From FEB-10 sp963710645 (GTDB lineage Bacteria > Acidobacteriota > Thermoanaerobaculia > Thermoanaerobaculales > Sulfomarinibacteraceae): 64,000 bases of DNA. Both the position numbers and the translations under genes were made by a program. The stretch spans positions 434,001 to 498,000 of the forward strand of contig CAVQBD010000009.1 of NCBI GenBank assembly GCA_963710645.1, given 5' to 3'. Under the pieces are notes generated by a model. That model had not been told where the DNA came from. It saw only the letters and a list, made by a program, of their open reading frames with translations, and did no database searches. Positions 16,904 to 25,637 of the stretch are shown here, piece by piece (the stretch's first letter is position 1; each line of letters starts with the position of its first letter).

Positions 16904-16958
16904 CACCCTCCCTCCCGGGACGAGAGCGGGCGCGTATGGCGGGCGTGCCGTCTTTAAC

Positions 16959-17010
16959 ATTGTTGGGATTCAAGGGTTTTTGGGATCTGCCCGGTTGAGG
17001 TCCCAACGAT
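16959..17010. repeat. Hairpin element, family A (ATTGTTGGGA stem)
   Basis: ATTGTTGGGA (16959-16968) pairs with TCCCAACGAT (17001-17010) around a 32-nt loop. Flanks GGCGGGCGTGCCG on the left and GGGGGCTCCCTCGGGGAG on the right are the family flanks, although the stem sequence is its own. Confidence 0.75.
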
Positions 17011-17063
17011 GGTATAGGGGGCTCCCTCGGGGAGCGCGTGGGGAGACAGATGCGTCCCTCGGA

Positions 17064-17139
17064 GGTGCCTGGCATCCCGATTCGCCACGGTCGACAAACC
17101 GATTCGTACCGTCCAGGCGAATCGGCGTGCCTGGCATCC
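17064..17139. repeat. Palindrome bracketed by GTGCCTGGCATCC direct repeats (family B, copy 2)
   Basis: Outer stem CCGATTCGCC (17077-17086) with GGCGAATCGG (17116-17125); an inner ACGGT/ACCGT stem lies within. Bracketed by GGTGCCTGGCATCC and GTGCCTGGCATCC. Confidence 0.85.
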
Positions 17140-17280
17140 TCACGGGGAGCGCGGTCGAAAAACCGGCGCTTCCAATTTCGGTAAATTGAACCCAACGAGA
17201 GGAGCATTGCATCTGCGGCAGTGCCTGGCACCGATATGCATCCGAGGAGCGGGTAAGACCCCCGCCCCGTGTGGACGGGG

Positions 17281-17308
17281 GTCGACTTTCGACTTTGGAC
17301 TTTCGACT
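17281..17308. repeat. Heptamer array (TTCGACT)
   Basis: GTCGACT, TTCGACT, TTGGACT, TTCGACT, beginning 2 nt after the stop of the tricorn-like gene. Confidence 0.85.
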
Positions 17309-17310
17309 TC

Positions 17311-20300
17311 CTACCGACTTCCAGCGCTAGTGGGGTCAACCCGGTACTCGGGGCTCTGGACCTTGAACTCCGGCTTGGACTTGTCCGGGTAGGGTGGCGG
17401 ACCCGGGATGGTCTTGGGATCGTCCACCATCTGCTGTTGGATATGACCGATGGCCGCCTGAAGCTGGGCATCCCGACCCGCGAGCACCTCGGCCGGCGGG
17501 TTCTCCACGTCGATGTCCGGTTCGACGCCGTGGCCCTCGATCAACCACTCCTGGCCATCGAGCGAGTAGATTCCAAATTGGGGCGGGGTGATCACGCCGC
17601 CGTCCACCACGTCCTGGTGGGGTTCGATGCCCACCGCGCCACCCCAGGTCCGACGGCCGATGACGGTGGCCAGACCCCTGGTCTTGATCGCCTCGGCGAA
17701 ATATTCGCCATTGGAGCCGGTGTCCTCGTTGATGAGCACCACGAAGTGGCCGTGGAAGGCGCGCTCGGGGTCGGGGATCACCATGCCCTCGCGGGGCTTG
17801 GTGAGGGCCCACACCTGACGCTCGAGCCGGTCGATGATCTGGTCGCCGACAAATCCGCCACCGTTGTAGCGCTCATCGATGATAAAGCCCTTCTTTGTGT
17901 AGTTGGGATACCACTCCCTGGCGAACTCGATGAGCCCGTCTTCCATCATGGCCGGAAGGTGCATGTATCCGATGGTGCCACCCGACGCCTCGTCGACAAT
18001 GGCTCGGTTTCGCTCCACCCACTCGCGGTAACGGATGCCGAACTCCGAGCGGAGGGGCCGCACCCGACACTCCTCGGCACCTTCGGCCGATGGCCGACCG
18101 TTGTAGGCCACGGTGACGGTCTTGCCGGCCTGGTCCTCGAGGAAGGAGAAGACGTTGTCTGAGGAACTCACCGGATTGCCGTTGATGGCTACCAGGTAGT
18201 CTCCTGCCGAAATTCCGCAGCCGGGCTCGACCAAGGGCGATCGCTCCGAGGGTCGCCAGCTGACGCCGGGCACGATATGGCTGATCTTCAGATAACCTGA
18301 TCCGTCCTGTTCGAATTCGGCTCCCAGCAGACCCACGCCGACGCGTTCAAACCCGCTTCCCATCTCGCCTCCGTAGACGTAGGTGTGGCCGATGTTGAGC
18401 TCGCCGATCATCTCGCCGATCAGGTAGTTCAAGTCTGATCGATTGCCGCAGGACGCCACCATGGGACGGTATTTGTCGGCGATGGCCTGCCAATCCACGG
18501 CGTGCATCCCGGGGTCGTAGAACCAATCGCGCTGAATCTTCCAGGCCTCGTTGAAGATCTGCTCGAACTCCCGCTGCCGATCGACCTTGATCTTGACGCC
18601 GTCGAGGGACACCTGACCGTCGCCCACCTTGCTCTCGGTGCCGGTGTCCACGATGCCGTACTTGGATCCCGCCCGATAGACCATCTTCGACCGGTCTTCG
18701 GCCAGATGGTAGTTGGCGATGCCGTCCATGACCATGGTCGCCGAGCCTTCCGCGACGTCGTAGTGGTGGAGTTCCAAAGCGCCCGACGACTGATCGTTCA
18801 CCACCTGGTATTTGAGAAATTCGAGCTCGGTCTTGGCCAGATAGAGAAAGCCGGATTCGGTGGCCTCGAGGCGGAAGAAGTTGCCCGGCTCCACGCCGTC
18901 CGCGGCCACGATCCGGTTGCCCAGGCCCTCGAAATCGATGGTCACCTTCACCTCACCATCGTCTTCCTCGTCGTCTTTCTCGAAGGCGGGCGAAAACGGT
19001 GAAGGCTCGTTGTTCGAGAGAATCGCCACATATGGCAGGGTCATGTCGAGGAAGATGTGGTTTTGGTCCACCATCCCCATCACCGGTGAGAAGGACCGGT
19101 TCGACAGGAAATAGAGATATCTGCCGTCGGCCGAGAACGACGGGCTCCAGTCATTGGTCACCGCTTCTGTGATGCGGTGGGTAGTGCCGTCAGCCATGGA
19201 GTAGACAAAAACCGAGTCGTACAACGACGGTTCCATCTTGGTGTAGGCGATCCAGCGGCTGTCGGGGGAGAAGACGTAGTCCTGAATGCCCCACCGCTCC
19301 CACGCATCGTCAACCTCACCACGGTCCACGACCTTCACCGCGCCGGTGGCGGCATCCACCAGGTTCAGCTTCATCTGGTTGTCGGAGAACATGATGTATT
19401 TCCCGTCGGGTGACCAGACCAGCGGCAGCAGAAACGGGCTGGTCCTGGCCAGTTCACGCCATTCGCCGTCCGAATCCACAAGCCACACACCTTCCTCGCC
19501 GCCACGGTCGGAGACCAGGGCCAGCCGGCTGCCGTCCGGCGACCAGACCGCGTTCTTTTCACGCGAGCCGGAACTCCGGGTGAGATTCTCCGCCTCACCC
19601 TCATCGAGCGGGATGGACAGGATCTCGCCCCGAGCCTCGAGCAGGAGACTCTCGCCATCGGGCGACACTCGGAACGATCCGTGGTGGTTGCCGATGTCTT
19701 CATAGGAGGCACGCAGCGGCACCCGGTCCGAGCCCATGCGGACGTCCACCAAGCGGCTCCGTCCAGTTCCGAGATCCAAGAGATTCAGGGTCTCCCCGTA
19801 CTGGTAGACGATGGCGCCAGGTCCGATGGACGGGTATTTGACGTCGTAATCGGTGTAGGAGGTCATCGGACTGATCGATCCAGAGGCCACATCGAGCCGG
19901 TAGAGATTGAGGGTGCCGTGCTCGCGGTCGGAGGTGAAATAGATGGCCCCGCCGTCCCACATGGGGTAGTTGTCGGTGCCGTTCCACTGGGTGACCCTTT
20001 GGAAGTCGTCGGTGCCGAGACGGGCGACCCAGATGTCCTGGGCCATGCCGCCCTGGTACCGCTTCCACGTACGGTCCTCCCGCGAGATGCGGTTGTAGGC
20101 GATGGCCGAGCCATCATCTGAGAGCGAGGCGAGTCCGGCCCGGGGCACCGGCAGCCGCTCGGGCATGCCGCCCTCCACCGATACCAGGTAGACCTGCTCG
20201 GCATTGATCGGGTAGATGCGGCGCGAGCGGAACATGACCCGGTCACCCGACGGGTGCCAACCCAGCACCCGGTCGTTCGAGGGGTGGTAGGTGAGTCGCT

Positions 20301-20604
20301 GTGGCACCCCGCCTCGGGCGTCCATCACGTAGACGTCGCGACCGCCGTCATAGGAGCCGGTGAAGGCGATCATCGACCCGTCCGGGCTGAACTTGGCGTA
20401 GCGTTCACTCCCCGGGTGATTTGTGATGCGGCGGGCATCACCGCCGGCCGTCGACACGATCCAAAGATCATCCTCATAGGTAAAGACGATCTGGTCGCCA
20501 TGGACATCGGCCCAACGCATGAGATGGGCCTGGTCGGCCACCGCACCCGTCGCAACCGCGATGATCATCAACATACAAGACAGCACCTTGACGAGAGTCT
20601 TCAC
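17311..20604 (-). CDS. Tricorn-like S41 family serine protease
   Basis: A 1097-residue exported protease. The start is GTG 20604, 7 nt from AAGGAGGC, giving a signal peptide (VKTLVKVLSCMLMIIAVATGAVA). Two N-terminal beta-propeller regions with TolB/WD-like repeats (FSPDGSMIAFTG, WSPDGSRLALVSD) lead to a PDZ-like part (GDYLVAINGNPVSS) and a C-terminal S41 core. The nucleophile is probably Ser in NEDTGSNGEYFAEA, with the partner Glu in LIEGHGVEPDIDVENP. Tricorn homologues degrade oligopeptides; bacterial exported forms act in the periplasm. An ORF start at 20811 lacks a signal and is rejected. The last 20 residues (after PPPYPDK) look unlike the family and may derive from a repeat array. Confidence 0.92.
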   Translation of the reverse strand: MKTLVKVLSCMLMIIAVATGAVADQAHLMRWADVHGDQIVFTYEDDLWIVSTAGGDARRITNHPGSERYAKFSPDGSMIAFTGSYDGGRDVYVMDARGGVPQRLTYHPSNDRVLGWHPSGDRVMFRSRRIYPINAEQVYLVSVEGGMPERLPVPRAGLASLSDDGSAIAYNRISREDRTWKRYQGGMAQDIWVARLGTDDFQRVTQWNGTDNYPMWDGGAIYFTSDREHGTLNLYRLDVASGSISPMTSYTDYDVKYPSIGPGAIVYQYGETLNLLDLGTGRSRLVDVRMGSDRVPLRASYEDIGNHHGSFRVSPDGESLLLEARGEILSIPLDEGEAENLTRSSGSREKNAVWSPDGSRLALVSDRGGEEGVWLVDSDGEWRELARTSPFLLPLVWSPDGKYIMFSDNQMKLNLVDAATGAVKVVDRGEVDDAWERWGIQDYVFSPDSRWIAYTKMEPSLYDSVFVYSMADGTTHRITEAVTNDWSPSFSADGRYLYFLSNRSFSPVMGMVDQNHIFLDMTLPYVAILSNNEPSPFSPAFEKDDEEDDGEVKVTIDFEGLGNRIVAADGVEPGNFFRLEATESGFLYLAKTELEFLKYQVVNDQSSGALELHHYDVAEGSATMVMDGIANYHLAEDRSKMVYRAGSKYGIVDTGTESKVGDGQVSLDGVKIKVDRQREFEQIFNEAWKIQRDWFYDPGMHAVDWQAIADKYRPMVASCGNRSDLNYLIGEMIGELNIGHTYVYGGEMGSGFERVGVGLLGAEFEQDGSGYLKISHIVPGVSWRPSERSPLVEPGCGISAGDYLVAINGNPVSSSDNVFSFLEDQAGKTVTVAYNGRPSAEGAEECRVRPLRSEFGIRYREWVERNRAIVDEASGGTIGYMHLPAMMEDGLIEFAREWYPNYTKKGFIIDERYNGGGFVGDQIIDRLERQVWALTKPREGMVIPDPERAFHGHFVVLINEDTGSNGEYFAEAIKTRGLATVIGRRTWGGAVGIEPHQDVVDGGVITPPQFGIYSLDGQEWLIEGHGVEPDIDVENPPAEVLAGRDAQLQAAIGHIQQQMVDDPKTIPGPPPYPDKSKPEFKVQSPEYRVDPTSAGSR

Positions 20605-20871
20605 GACGCCTCCTTGTTTACGGCGAGGGAGTGTACCAGCCCGAGGGCACACCCGCATCGACTCGTAGATCGTTCGATTGTCCTTACGTAACCAACACTC
20701 CTCGGGTTCGCGTCCTGCACGTCGATCGCAACAACACTCCACCAACGTCGGGAAGCCGTCGCAAGGAGGGACCGAAACTCTGTTGACTGAGAGCAGGGAC
20801 GCCGATAGCATGAGTTGGTCGCAAAATATGAGTACACATTATTTCCACAAAGGGGAAGGAGGTAAGACGCC

Positions 20872-22155
20872 ATGAGGAAGATGCATGCCGTCGTGGCGGT
20901 GTTGGTCCTTGCGCCGTCGCTCGGTTTCGGAGCCGGTTTTGCGTTGTTCGAGGCGGGCAACCGAGGATTGGGCATGGCCGGCGCCATGACTGCGGTGGCG
21001 GACGATCCGTCGGCCATGTTCTGGAACTCCGCCGGACTCGCCTTTCAAAACGACAAAGGGGTCCAGTTCATGGGTGGGGTGACGCTGATCGCACCCGAGC
21101 AGACCTTCTACGGGGAAGATCCGTACCCGGGGGCAGGCTACTCGGTGGAGCAGGAGAGTCAGGTCTTCTCACCGATCCACGGCTATCTTGTGGTGCCCCT
21201 GAGTGACAGGACAACCTTCGGGTTTTCGGTGCTGACACCCTTTGGTCTCGGCACCTGGTGGCCCGACGACCACGCCGGTCGCTTCATCTCCAAACGAGTC
21301 GACCTCTACGCATTCGATTTTTCGCCCAACCTCGCCTTCAAGCTGAGCGACAACTTCGCGTTCGGTATCGGCGTCGACTACCGGGTGAGCACCATCGACC
21401 TCACCCGCAGCATCCCGTTGGTGGATCCCTACCAACAGCAGATTGCTGAGGTGGGCCAGGTCCACATCTTCACCGACGGCGCGGGCAACGACGGCTGGGG
21501 CTGGCACGCAGGGTTGCTCGGCGACCTCGGCGGCGGTTTCAAGGTCGGCATCAACTACCGGTCCAAGATCACCGTGGACTACGAGGGATATGCCGAGTTC
21601 AGCCAATTCTCCACCGGCAACCCCGAACTCGACACCATCGTGGCCGCCACCATTCCATTCGACGAAACAATCTCCGGTGTGACCAAGATCGAGTTCCCCG
21701 ATTATTTGACGGTGGGGCTTTCATGGAGTTGTGAGAAGTTCACCATCTCCGGCCAGTGGGGTCGGATGGGCTGGTCGAGCTTCCAGGAGTTGGACCTGAT
21801 CTTCCCCGACAATCCGGAGTTCAACGAGTCGATTCCCGAGAACTACGAGGATTCCTCCGACTACCGGTTGGGCATGGAGTTCCGCACTTCTGAGAAGGTG
21901 GCAATCCAGGTCGGTGCGGTCTACGACGAGACACCGCAGCCGATGGCCTCAATGACTCCGCTGCTCGGCGACTCCGATCGTCTCGGGATCAACGCCGGAT
22001 TCAGCTGGATCCACCGCAGCTGGCGAATGGACCTCGGCGCCGAGTACCTGATGGTCGACGACCGGGGCACCGAGGGCACATCCGAGTCCGGCTATGAAGG
22101 CTGGTATGAATCTTCGGCGATCCTCGCCGGCGCCACATTGACCTTCTACTTCTAG
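20872..22155 (+). CDS. FadL/OmpP1/TodX-family outer-membrane transporter
   Basis: A 427-residue barrel for hydrophobic compounds such as long-chain fatty acids or hydrocarbons. The signal peptide ends near LGFGAGFAL. The N-terminal FALFEAGNRGLGMAGAMTAVADDPSAMFWNSAGLA is the FadL plug/NPA region (seen here as NSAG), and the C-terminus ILAGATLTFYF ends in an aromatic insertion signal. RBS AAGGAGG lies 9 nt upstream. It diverges from the tricorn-like gene and ends 15 nt before the SGNH hydrolase gene, so the two are probably co-transcribed for uptake of lipids cleaved outside the cell (inference). Confidence 0.93.
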   Translation: MRKMHAVVAVLVLAPSLGFGAGFALFEAGNRGLGMAGAMTAVADDPSAMFWNSAGLAFQNDKGVQFMGGVTLIAPEQTFYGEDPYPGAGYSVEQESQVFSPIHGYLVVPLSDRTTFGFSVLTPFGLGTWWPDDHAGRFISKRVDLYAFDFSPNLAFKLSDNFAFGIGVDYRVSTIDLTRSIPLVDPYQQQIAEVGQVHIFTDGAGNDGWGWHAGLLGDLGGGFKVGINYRSKITVDYEGYAEFSQFSTGNPELDTIVAATIPFDETISGVTKIEFPDYLTVGLSWSCEKFTISGQWGRMGWSSFQELDLIFPDNPEFNESIPENYEDSSDYRLGMEFRTSEKVAIQVGAVYDETPQPMASMTPLLGDSDRLGINAGFSWIHRSWRMDLGAEYLMVDDRGTEGTSESGYEGWYESSAILAGATLTFYF

Positions 22156-22170
22156 GAAAGGAGGACGCCA

Positions 22171-23565
22171 ATGAAACGGATACTGATTGTTGCAAGCGTT
22201 CTGGCGCTCCTCGGAGCAGCCCCTGCCGGCGCCCAGCTCGACATGAGCAACTACGTGGCGCTCGGCGACAGCGTGACCGCCGGACTCGTCAGCGGCGGCC
22301 TCGTGGATTGTTACCAGTTCAATTCCTACCCGGCCCTGTTGGCCGATCAGGCGGGCACTCCCACCTTTGAAATGCCGCTGATTTCGGCACCCGGCGTTCC
22401 GTCGGTGTTGCAGCTGGTGTCGTTGGCCGGCGGTGTGCCGGTGATCGAGCCGGTGGGCGATTTCATGGACTCGTTCCCGTACAACGTGGAATACCCGCTC
22501 CCCTACAACAACCTGGGAGTTCCAACAGCGACGTTGTACGACATGCTGTTCCAGGTCGGCGACATTCAGAACCTCGCCGCCGGAAACCTCGAGAACATCA
22601 TCTTCGATCTCATCCTGCGGATTCCGCAGGTACCGGACCCGACCACCGGTGAGCTCCTGGACTTCACTGCCATCACTCAGGCCATCGCCCTGCAACCCAC
22701 CTTTGTCACCATGTGGATCGGCATGAACGATGTGCTGAGTGCGGTCTACACCGCGACTCCGGTGGAAGGGGTCACCATGACTCCGGTGGAGATCTTTGGG
22801 CTGCTCTACCCGCAGGCGGTGGGGGCTCTGGCAACTCAGACCACAGCCGACATCGTGCTTTTCACGATTCCGGACGTCAGTGCTCTCGCCTTCGCCACGA
22901 CGGTCCCGCCCTTCCTGGACATCCCGGGACTCGGCCAGGTGCCCATCATGGGCAGCAACGGACCGCTGACCGCGGACTCTCGGGTCACGCTGCTGGCGGC
23001 AGATCTGCTGGCCCAGGGCTATGGCGTGCCGCTGCCGGGCTATCCGCCGCTGCCGGAGGACCTGAATCTGGTCACCGGCGAGCCGGGGTACGTGCTCCGT
23101 CCAGACGAAATCCAAGCCATCAGAACCCAGGTCGCCGGTTTCAACGCTGTCATTAGAGAATCCGCAGCTCAGTTCGGATTGCCGGTCTTCGACGCCGCTG
23201 CATTGGTCGATGAGGCCCTCTCCGGCCACGGCTACACCTACGGCTCCGTCACCCTCAACGGCGACTTCCTCACCGGCGGACTCATCAGCTTTGACGCGAT
23301 CCATCCGCAGCAGATCGGTCACGCCATCATCGCTTCGGAGCTCATCGATTTCTTGAACGAGACGTACAATGCAAATATCCCCGCCATGAATCTTTCGGGA
23401 GTCCTGTTCGAAAATCCGTGCATTCCACTTCCCATGCCGGCCGGCATCGACGGCAAGAGCGTGACCTTCTCACCGGAGGCGCGCGAGGCCCTCGACAAAT
23501 TGTTCATGCCGGATCTACCGGCCCTCGGCCCGGTGGAGGACCGCTCGACCACAGCGGCCGACTGA
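22171..23565 (+). CDS. Secreted SGNH/GDSL hydrolase (lipase/esterase-like)
   Basis: A 464-residue exported esterase-type enzyme. The signal peptide (MKRILIVASVLALLGAAPAGA) is followed by block I YVALGDSVTAG with the nucleophile Ser, block III WIGMNDV and block V FDAIHPQQIGHA with the catalytic Asp/His. It is longer than many SGNH enzymes because of inserted segments around residues 60-150 and 260-310. RBS AAAGGAGG lies upstream. Paired with the FadL-type porin and closed by a strong terminator. Confidence 0.93.
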   Translation: MKRILIVASVLALLGAAPAGAQLDMSNYVALGDSVTAGLVSGGLVDCYQFNSYPALLADQAGTPTFEMPLISAPGVPSVLQLVSLAGGVPVIEPVGDFMDSFPYNVEYPLPYNNLGVPTATLYDMLFQVGDIQNLAAGNLENIIFDLILRIPQVPDPTTGELLDFTAITQAIALQPTFVTMWIGMNDVLSAVYTATPVEGVTMTPVEIFGLLYPQAVGALATQTTADIVLFTIPDVSALAFATTVPPFLDIPGLGQVPIMGSNGPLTADSRVTLLAADLLAQGYGVPLPGYPPLPEDLNLVTGEPGYVLRPDEIQAIRTQVAGFNAVIRESAAQFGLPVFDAAALVDEALSGHGYTYGSVTLNGDFLTGGLISFDAIHPQQIGHAIIASELIDFLNETYNANIPAMNLSGVLFENPCIPLPMPAGIDGKSVTFSPEAREALDKLFMPDLPALGPVEDRSTTAAD

Positions 23566-23588
23566 GGCCAATCAACCAACCACCCCGA

Positions 23589-23618
23589 CGGCCCGGGTTC
23601 GCCCGGGCCGTTTTCTTT
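23589..23618 (+). terminator. Rho-independent terminator after the FadL-SGNH pair
   Basis: CGGCCCGGG-TTCG-CCCGGGCCG followed by TTTTCTTT. Confidence 0.95.
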
Positions 23619-23632
23619 CGCCCGCCCACCCG

Positions 23633-23659
23633 GTGTGGAAAGTGTGGAAGGTGTGGGCG
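23633..23659. repeat. Nonamer tandem array (GTGTGGAAG)
   Basis: GTGTGGAAA, GTGTGGAAG, GTGTGGGCG. Confidence 0.8.
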
Positions 23660-23664
23660 GATTC

Positions 23665-23699
23665 ATGTTGAACGTTGAAAGTTGAACGTTAAACGTTCC
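23665..23699. repeat. Heptamer array (ACGTTGA type)
   Basis: ATGTTGA, ACGTTGA, AAGTTGA, ACGTTAA, ACGTTCC. Confidence 0.85.
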
Positions 23700-23843
23700 C
23701 CCACCCACCCGGGAGAGCCAAAGCGAAACCCGGAACCACCGAAGATGGTCGCTGGATCGAGGGGCGAAGCCCATCCACTCTGCGTCCTCGGTCACACCTT
23801 GGGCTTCGCACGTGCGGTTACAATCCACGCCGGAGGAAACCCA

Positions 23844-25526
23844 ATGAACAAGGCGAAGTCTCTCCTGATCCTGCTGGCCGCCATCGCGACTCCGGCTTGG
23901 TCCCAGGTGTGCGACCTCGAACTGCTCGACACCATTTCGACGCCAGGCTCGCTGACGCGCCCGGTGGTGGTGGGCGGCACAGCCTACGTAGCGGCCGACA
24001 GCGCCGGAATTGTCAGGGTCGACATCGGCAACCCCGATCAGCTGTCGAGCCTTGGAAGCACTTCCACCCAGGGTTTTGCACGAGACGTGGCCTATGAGTA
24101 TTTCGGAAACCTCCTGGTGGTGGCCGACGGGGAGGCCGGGGTCGGGACCTACGCCCTCTCCGGTGACGATCCACCAAGCCACATCGCAACCACCAGCCTC
24201 GATGAGAACGCGATTTCCATCGCCGGCGGCGGCGGTGATTTCCTCGTCGGAGGCGACGGCGGAACGCTCTTTCTGGTTGCACTCGACGGCAATGACATTC
24301 CCATGGTGGAAGGCCAGATCGATCTTTCGGGCGAGGTGGTGGATGCGGTGGAGCACTCACGAATCGCCTACTGTGCCCTGGGCAGCGCCAACGCCTTGGC
24401 GATGGTGGACACCACCCACCGCGACGCCCCGACATTGATCACCGTCATCAATTTGTCCGGCCCGGTCACCAGCGTCGCGCGTCTGGGCGGCAGAATCATT
24501 GCCGGGGTTGGCGGGACCGGTCTCATGGTCTTCGAGAACGTGAACGGCCGGTTCGAGGAGGTCGGAACAGTGGGTCTTCCGGCCCCTCCCACCGATCTCG
24601 TGACGTGGAACGAGCGGCTCTTCATGGCCGGGCCCCAACTCGGCCTGGTGGAGGCTGACCCCACCCTTGGAACCGACATCATCGTCCTTTCCACGCTCGA
24701 ACTCCAGGGCTCTCAGGCTCTGGCCCTGGTTGGCGACAGTGTTTTTGTCGGCCGGGGCTCGACCGGCTTCTCCGCGGTGGATGCATCCGACTGCTCCAAC
24801 TCCGACGGCAGCCTGACCACCTGGTTCATCCCGGCCGGAGCCCGCGCCCAGGGTGCATCGGGCAGTTTCTGGCTCACCGACTTGGCCATCGCCAATTTTT
24901 CTGCCGGTGTGGCCACCGCCAACGTGGCCTACCTGGCCAAAAACCAGGACAACTCCAATCCGCTCAACGTTTCCCTGGCGCTGGGATCGGGCGAGCAGGT
25001 CTTCCTGGGTGACCTTTTTCAGCGCCTGTTCGGACTCAGCTCAGCCAACGGCGGGCTGCGCGTCGCCGCCTCCCACCCCGATGTCAAGATCACCAGCCGG
25101 ACCTACAACGCGGCCGGAGCCGAGGGCACCTATGGCCAGTTCATCCCGGCCCGGAGAACCGTCGGCGCCGTGACCACGGACAACTCGGGCGCCCTCATCC
25201 AGCTTCAGCACAACAATGACTTCCGCACCAATATGGGGATGGTCAATCTCGGTGAAGAACCGGTGGAGACAGAGATTCATCTCTACGACGGCAACGGCAC
25301 CAAGTTCGGAGTTGTGGCGCGGCAACTCGGGCCCTACGAAATGAAACAGATTGACAGGATCTTCGAGGACGTCACCTCACAGACGGTGGATGCAGGCTAC
25401 GCCGTGGTCAAGGTCTTGACCACCGGCGGCGAGGTCCACGCCTACGCCTCGGTGGTGGACAACGGATCCAACGATCCGGTCTACATCGCCGCCCAGCCGC
25501 TCTCGGACACCTCGCCGTTCATGTAG
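23844..25526 (+). CDS. Secreted LVIVD/beta-propeller protein with shared C-terminal domain
   Basis: A 560-residue exported protein. ATG 23844 follows GGAGGA by 7 nt; the signal peptide ends at TPAWSQ. Residues about 25-320 are beta-propeller repeats of the LVIVD type (GGTAYVAADSAGIVRVDIGNP, GDSVFVGRGSTGFSAVDASD). Residues about 330-560 match the C-terminal domain of the cytochrome at 13428 and the dehydrogenase at 38486: FWLTDLAIANF, SRTYNAAGAEGTYGQFIP, FRTNMGMVNLGEEPVE, VHAYASVVDNGSNDPVYI. No catalytic residues are evident. A longer upstream frame from 23682 reads through repeats and is rejected. Confidence 0.82.
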   Translation: MNKAKSLLILLAAIATPAWSQVCDLELLDTISTPGSLTRPVVVGGTAYVAADSAGIVRVDIGNPDQLSSLGSTSTQGFARDVAYEYFGNLLVVADGEAGVGTYALSGDDPPSHIATTSLDENAISIAGGGGDFLVGGDGGTLFLVALDGNDIPMVEGQIDLSGEVVDAVEHSRIAYCALGSANALAMVDTTHRDAPTLITVINLSGPVTSVARLGGRIIAGVGGTGLMVFENVNGRFEEVGTVGLPAPPTDLVTWNERLFMAGPQLGLVEADPTLGTDIIVLSTLELQGSQALALVGDSVFVGRGSTGFSAVDASDCSNSDGSLTTWFIPAGARAQGASGSFWLTDLAIANFSAGVATANVAYLAKNQDNSNPLNVSLALGSGEQVFLGDLFQRLFGLSSANGGLRVAASHPDVKITSRTYNAAGAEGTYGQFIPARRTVGAVTTDNSGALIQLQHNNDFRTNMGMVNLGEEPVETEIHLYDGNGTKFGVVARQLGPYEMKQIDRIFEDVTSQTVDAGYAVVKVLTTGGEVHAYASVVDNGSNDPVYIAAQPLSDTSPFM

Positions 25527-25528
25527 GC

Positions 25529-25563
25529 AATGAGAAATAAGAAATGTGAAATGAGAAATGAAA
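25529..25563. repeat. Heptamer array (AATGAGA type)
   Basis: AATGAGA, AATAAGA, AATGTGA, AATGAGA, AATGAAA, starting 2 nt after a stop codon. Inverted relative to the array at 25592, with a hairpin between them. Confidence 0.85.
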
Positions 25564-25585
25564 AACACCGAGCCCCACGGGGCTC
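25556..25585 (-). terminator. Terminator between convergent genes
   Basis: GAGCCCC/GGGGCTC hairpin (25570-25585). Read on the minus strand it is followed by GGTGTTTTTC, so it best serves the rhomboid-like gene. Confidence 0.65.
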
Positions 25586-25591
25586 AACCCG

Positions 25592-25636
25592 TCATTTCTA
25601 ATTTCACTTTTTTTCTCATTGCTAATTTCTCATTCC
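25592..25636. repeat. Heptamer array (TCATTTC/TAATTTC type)
   Basis: TCATTTC, TAATTTC, ACTTTTT, then after a phase slip TCATTGC, TAATTTC, TCATTCC. Complementary to the array at 25529. Confidence 0.7.
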
Positions 25637-25637
25637 A

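Larger units (their letters stand above)
16404..17310. other. Gene-free stretch: cytochrome promoter region and repeat mosaic
   Basis: 16404-16690 is unusually AT-rich for this window and contains inverted repeats GATCTCaaaATGAGATC-like (about 16533) and 16596-16613; it is the upstream region of the minus-strand cytochrome. 16690-17310 holds two heptamer arrays, a truncated family A arm, one complete family A hairpin, one family B element and a TTCGACT array. No gene seen. Confidence 0.7.
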
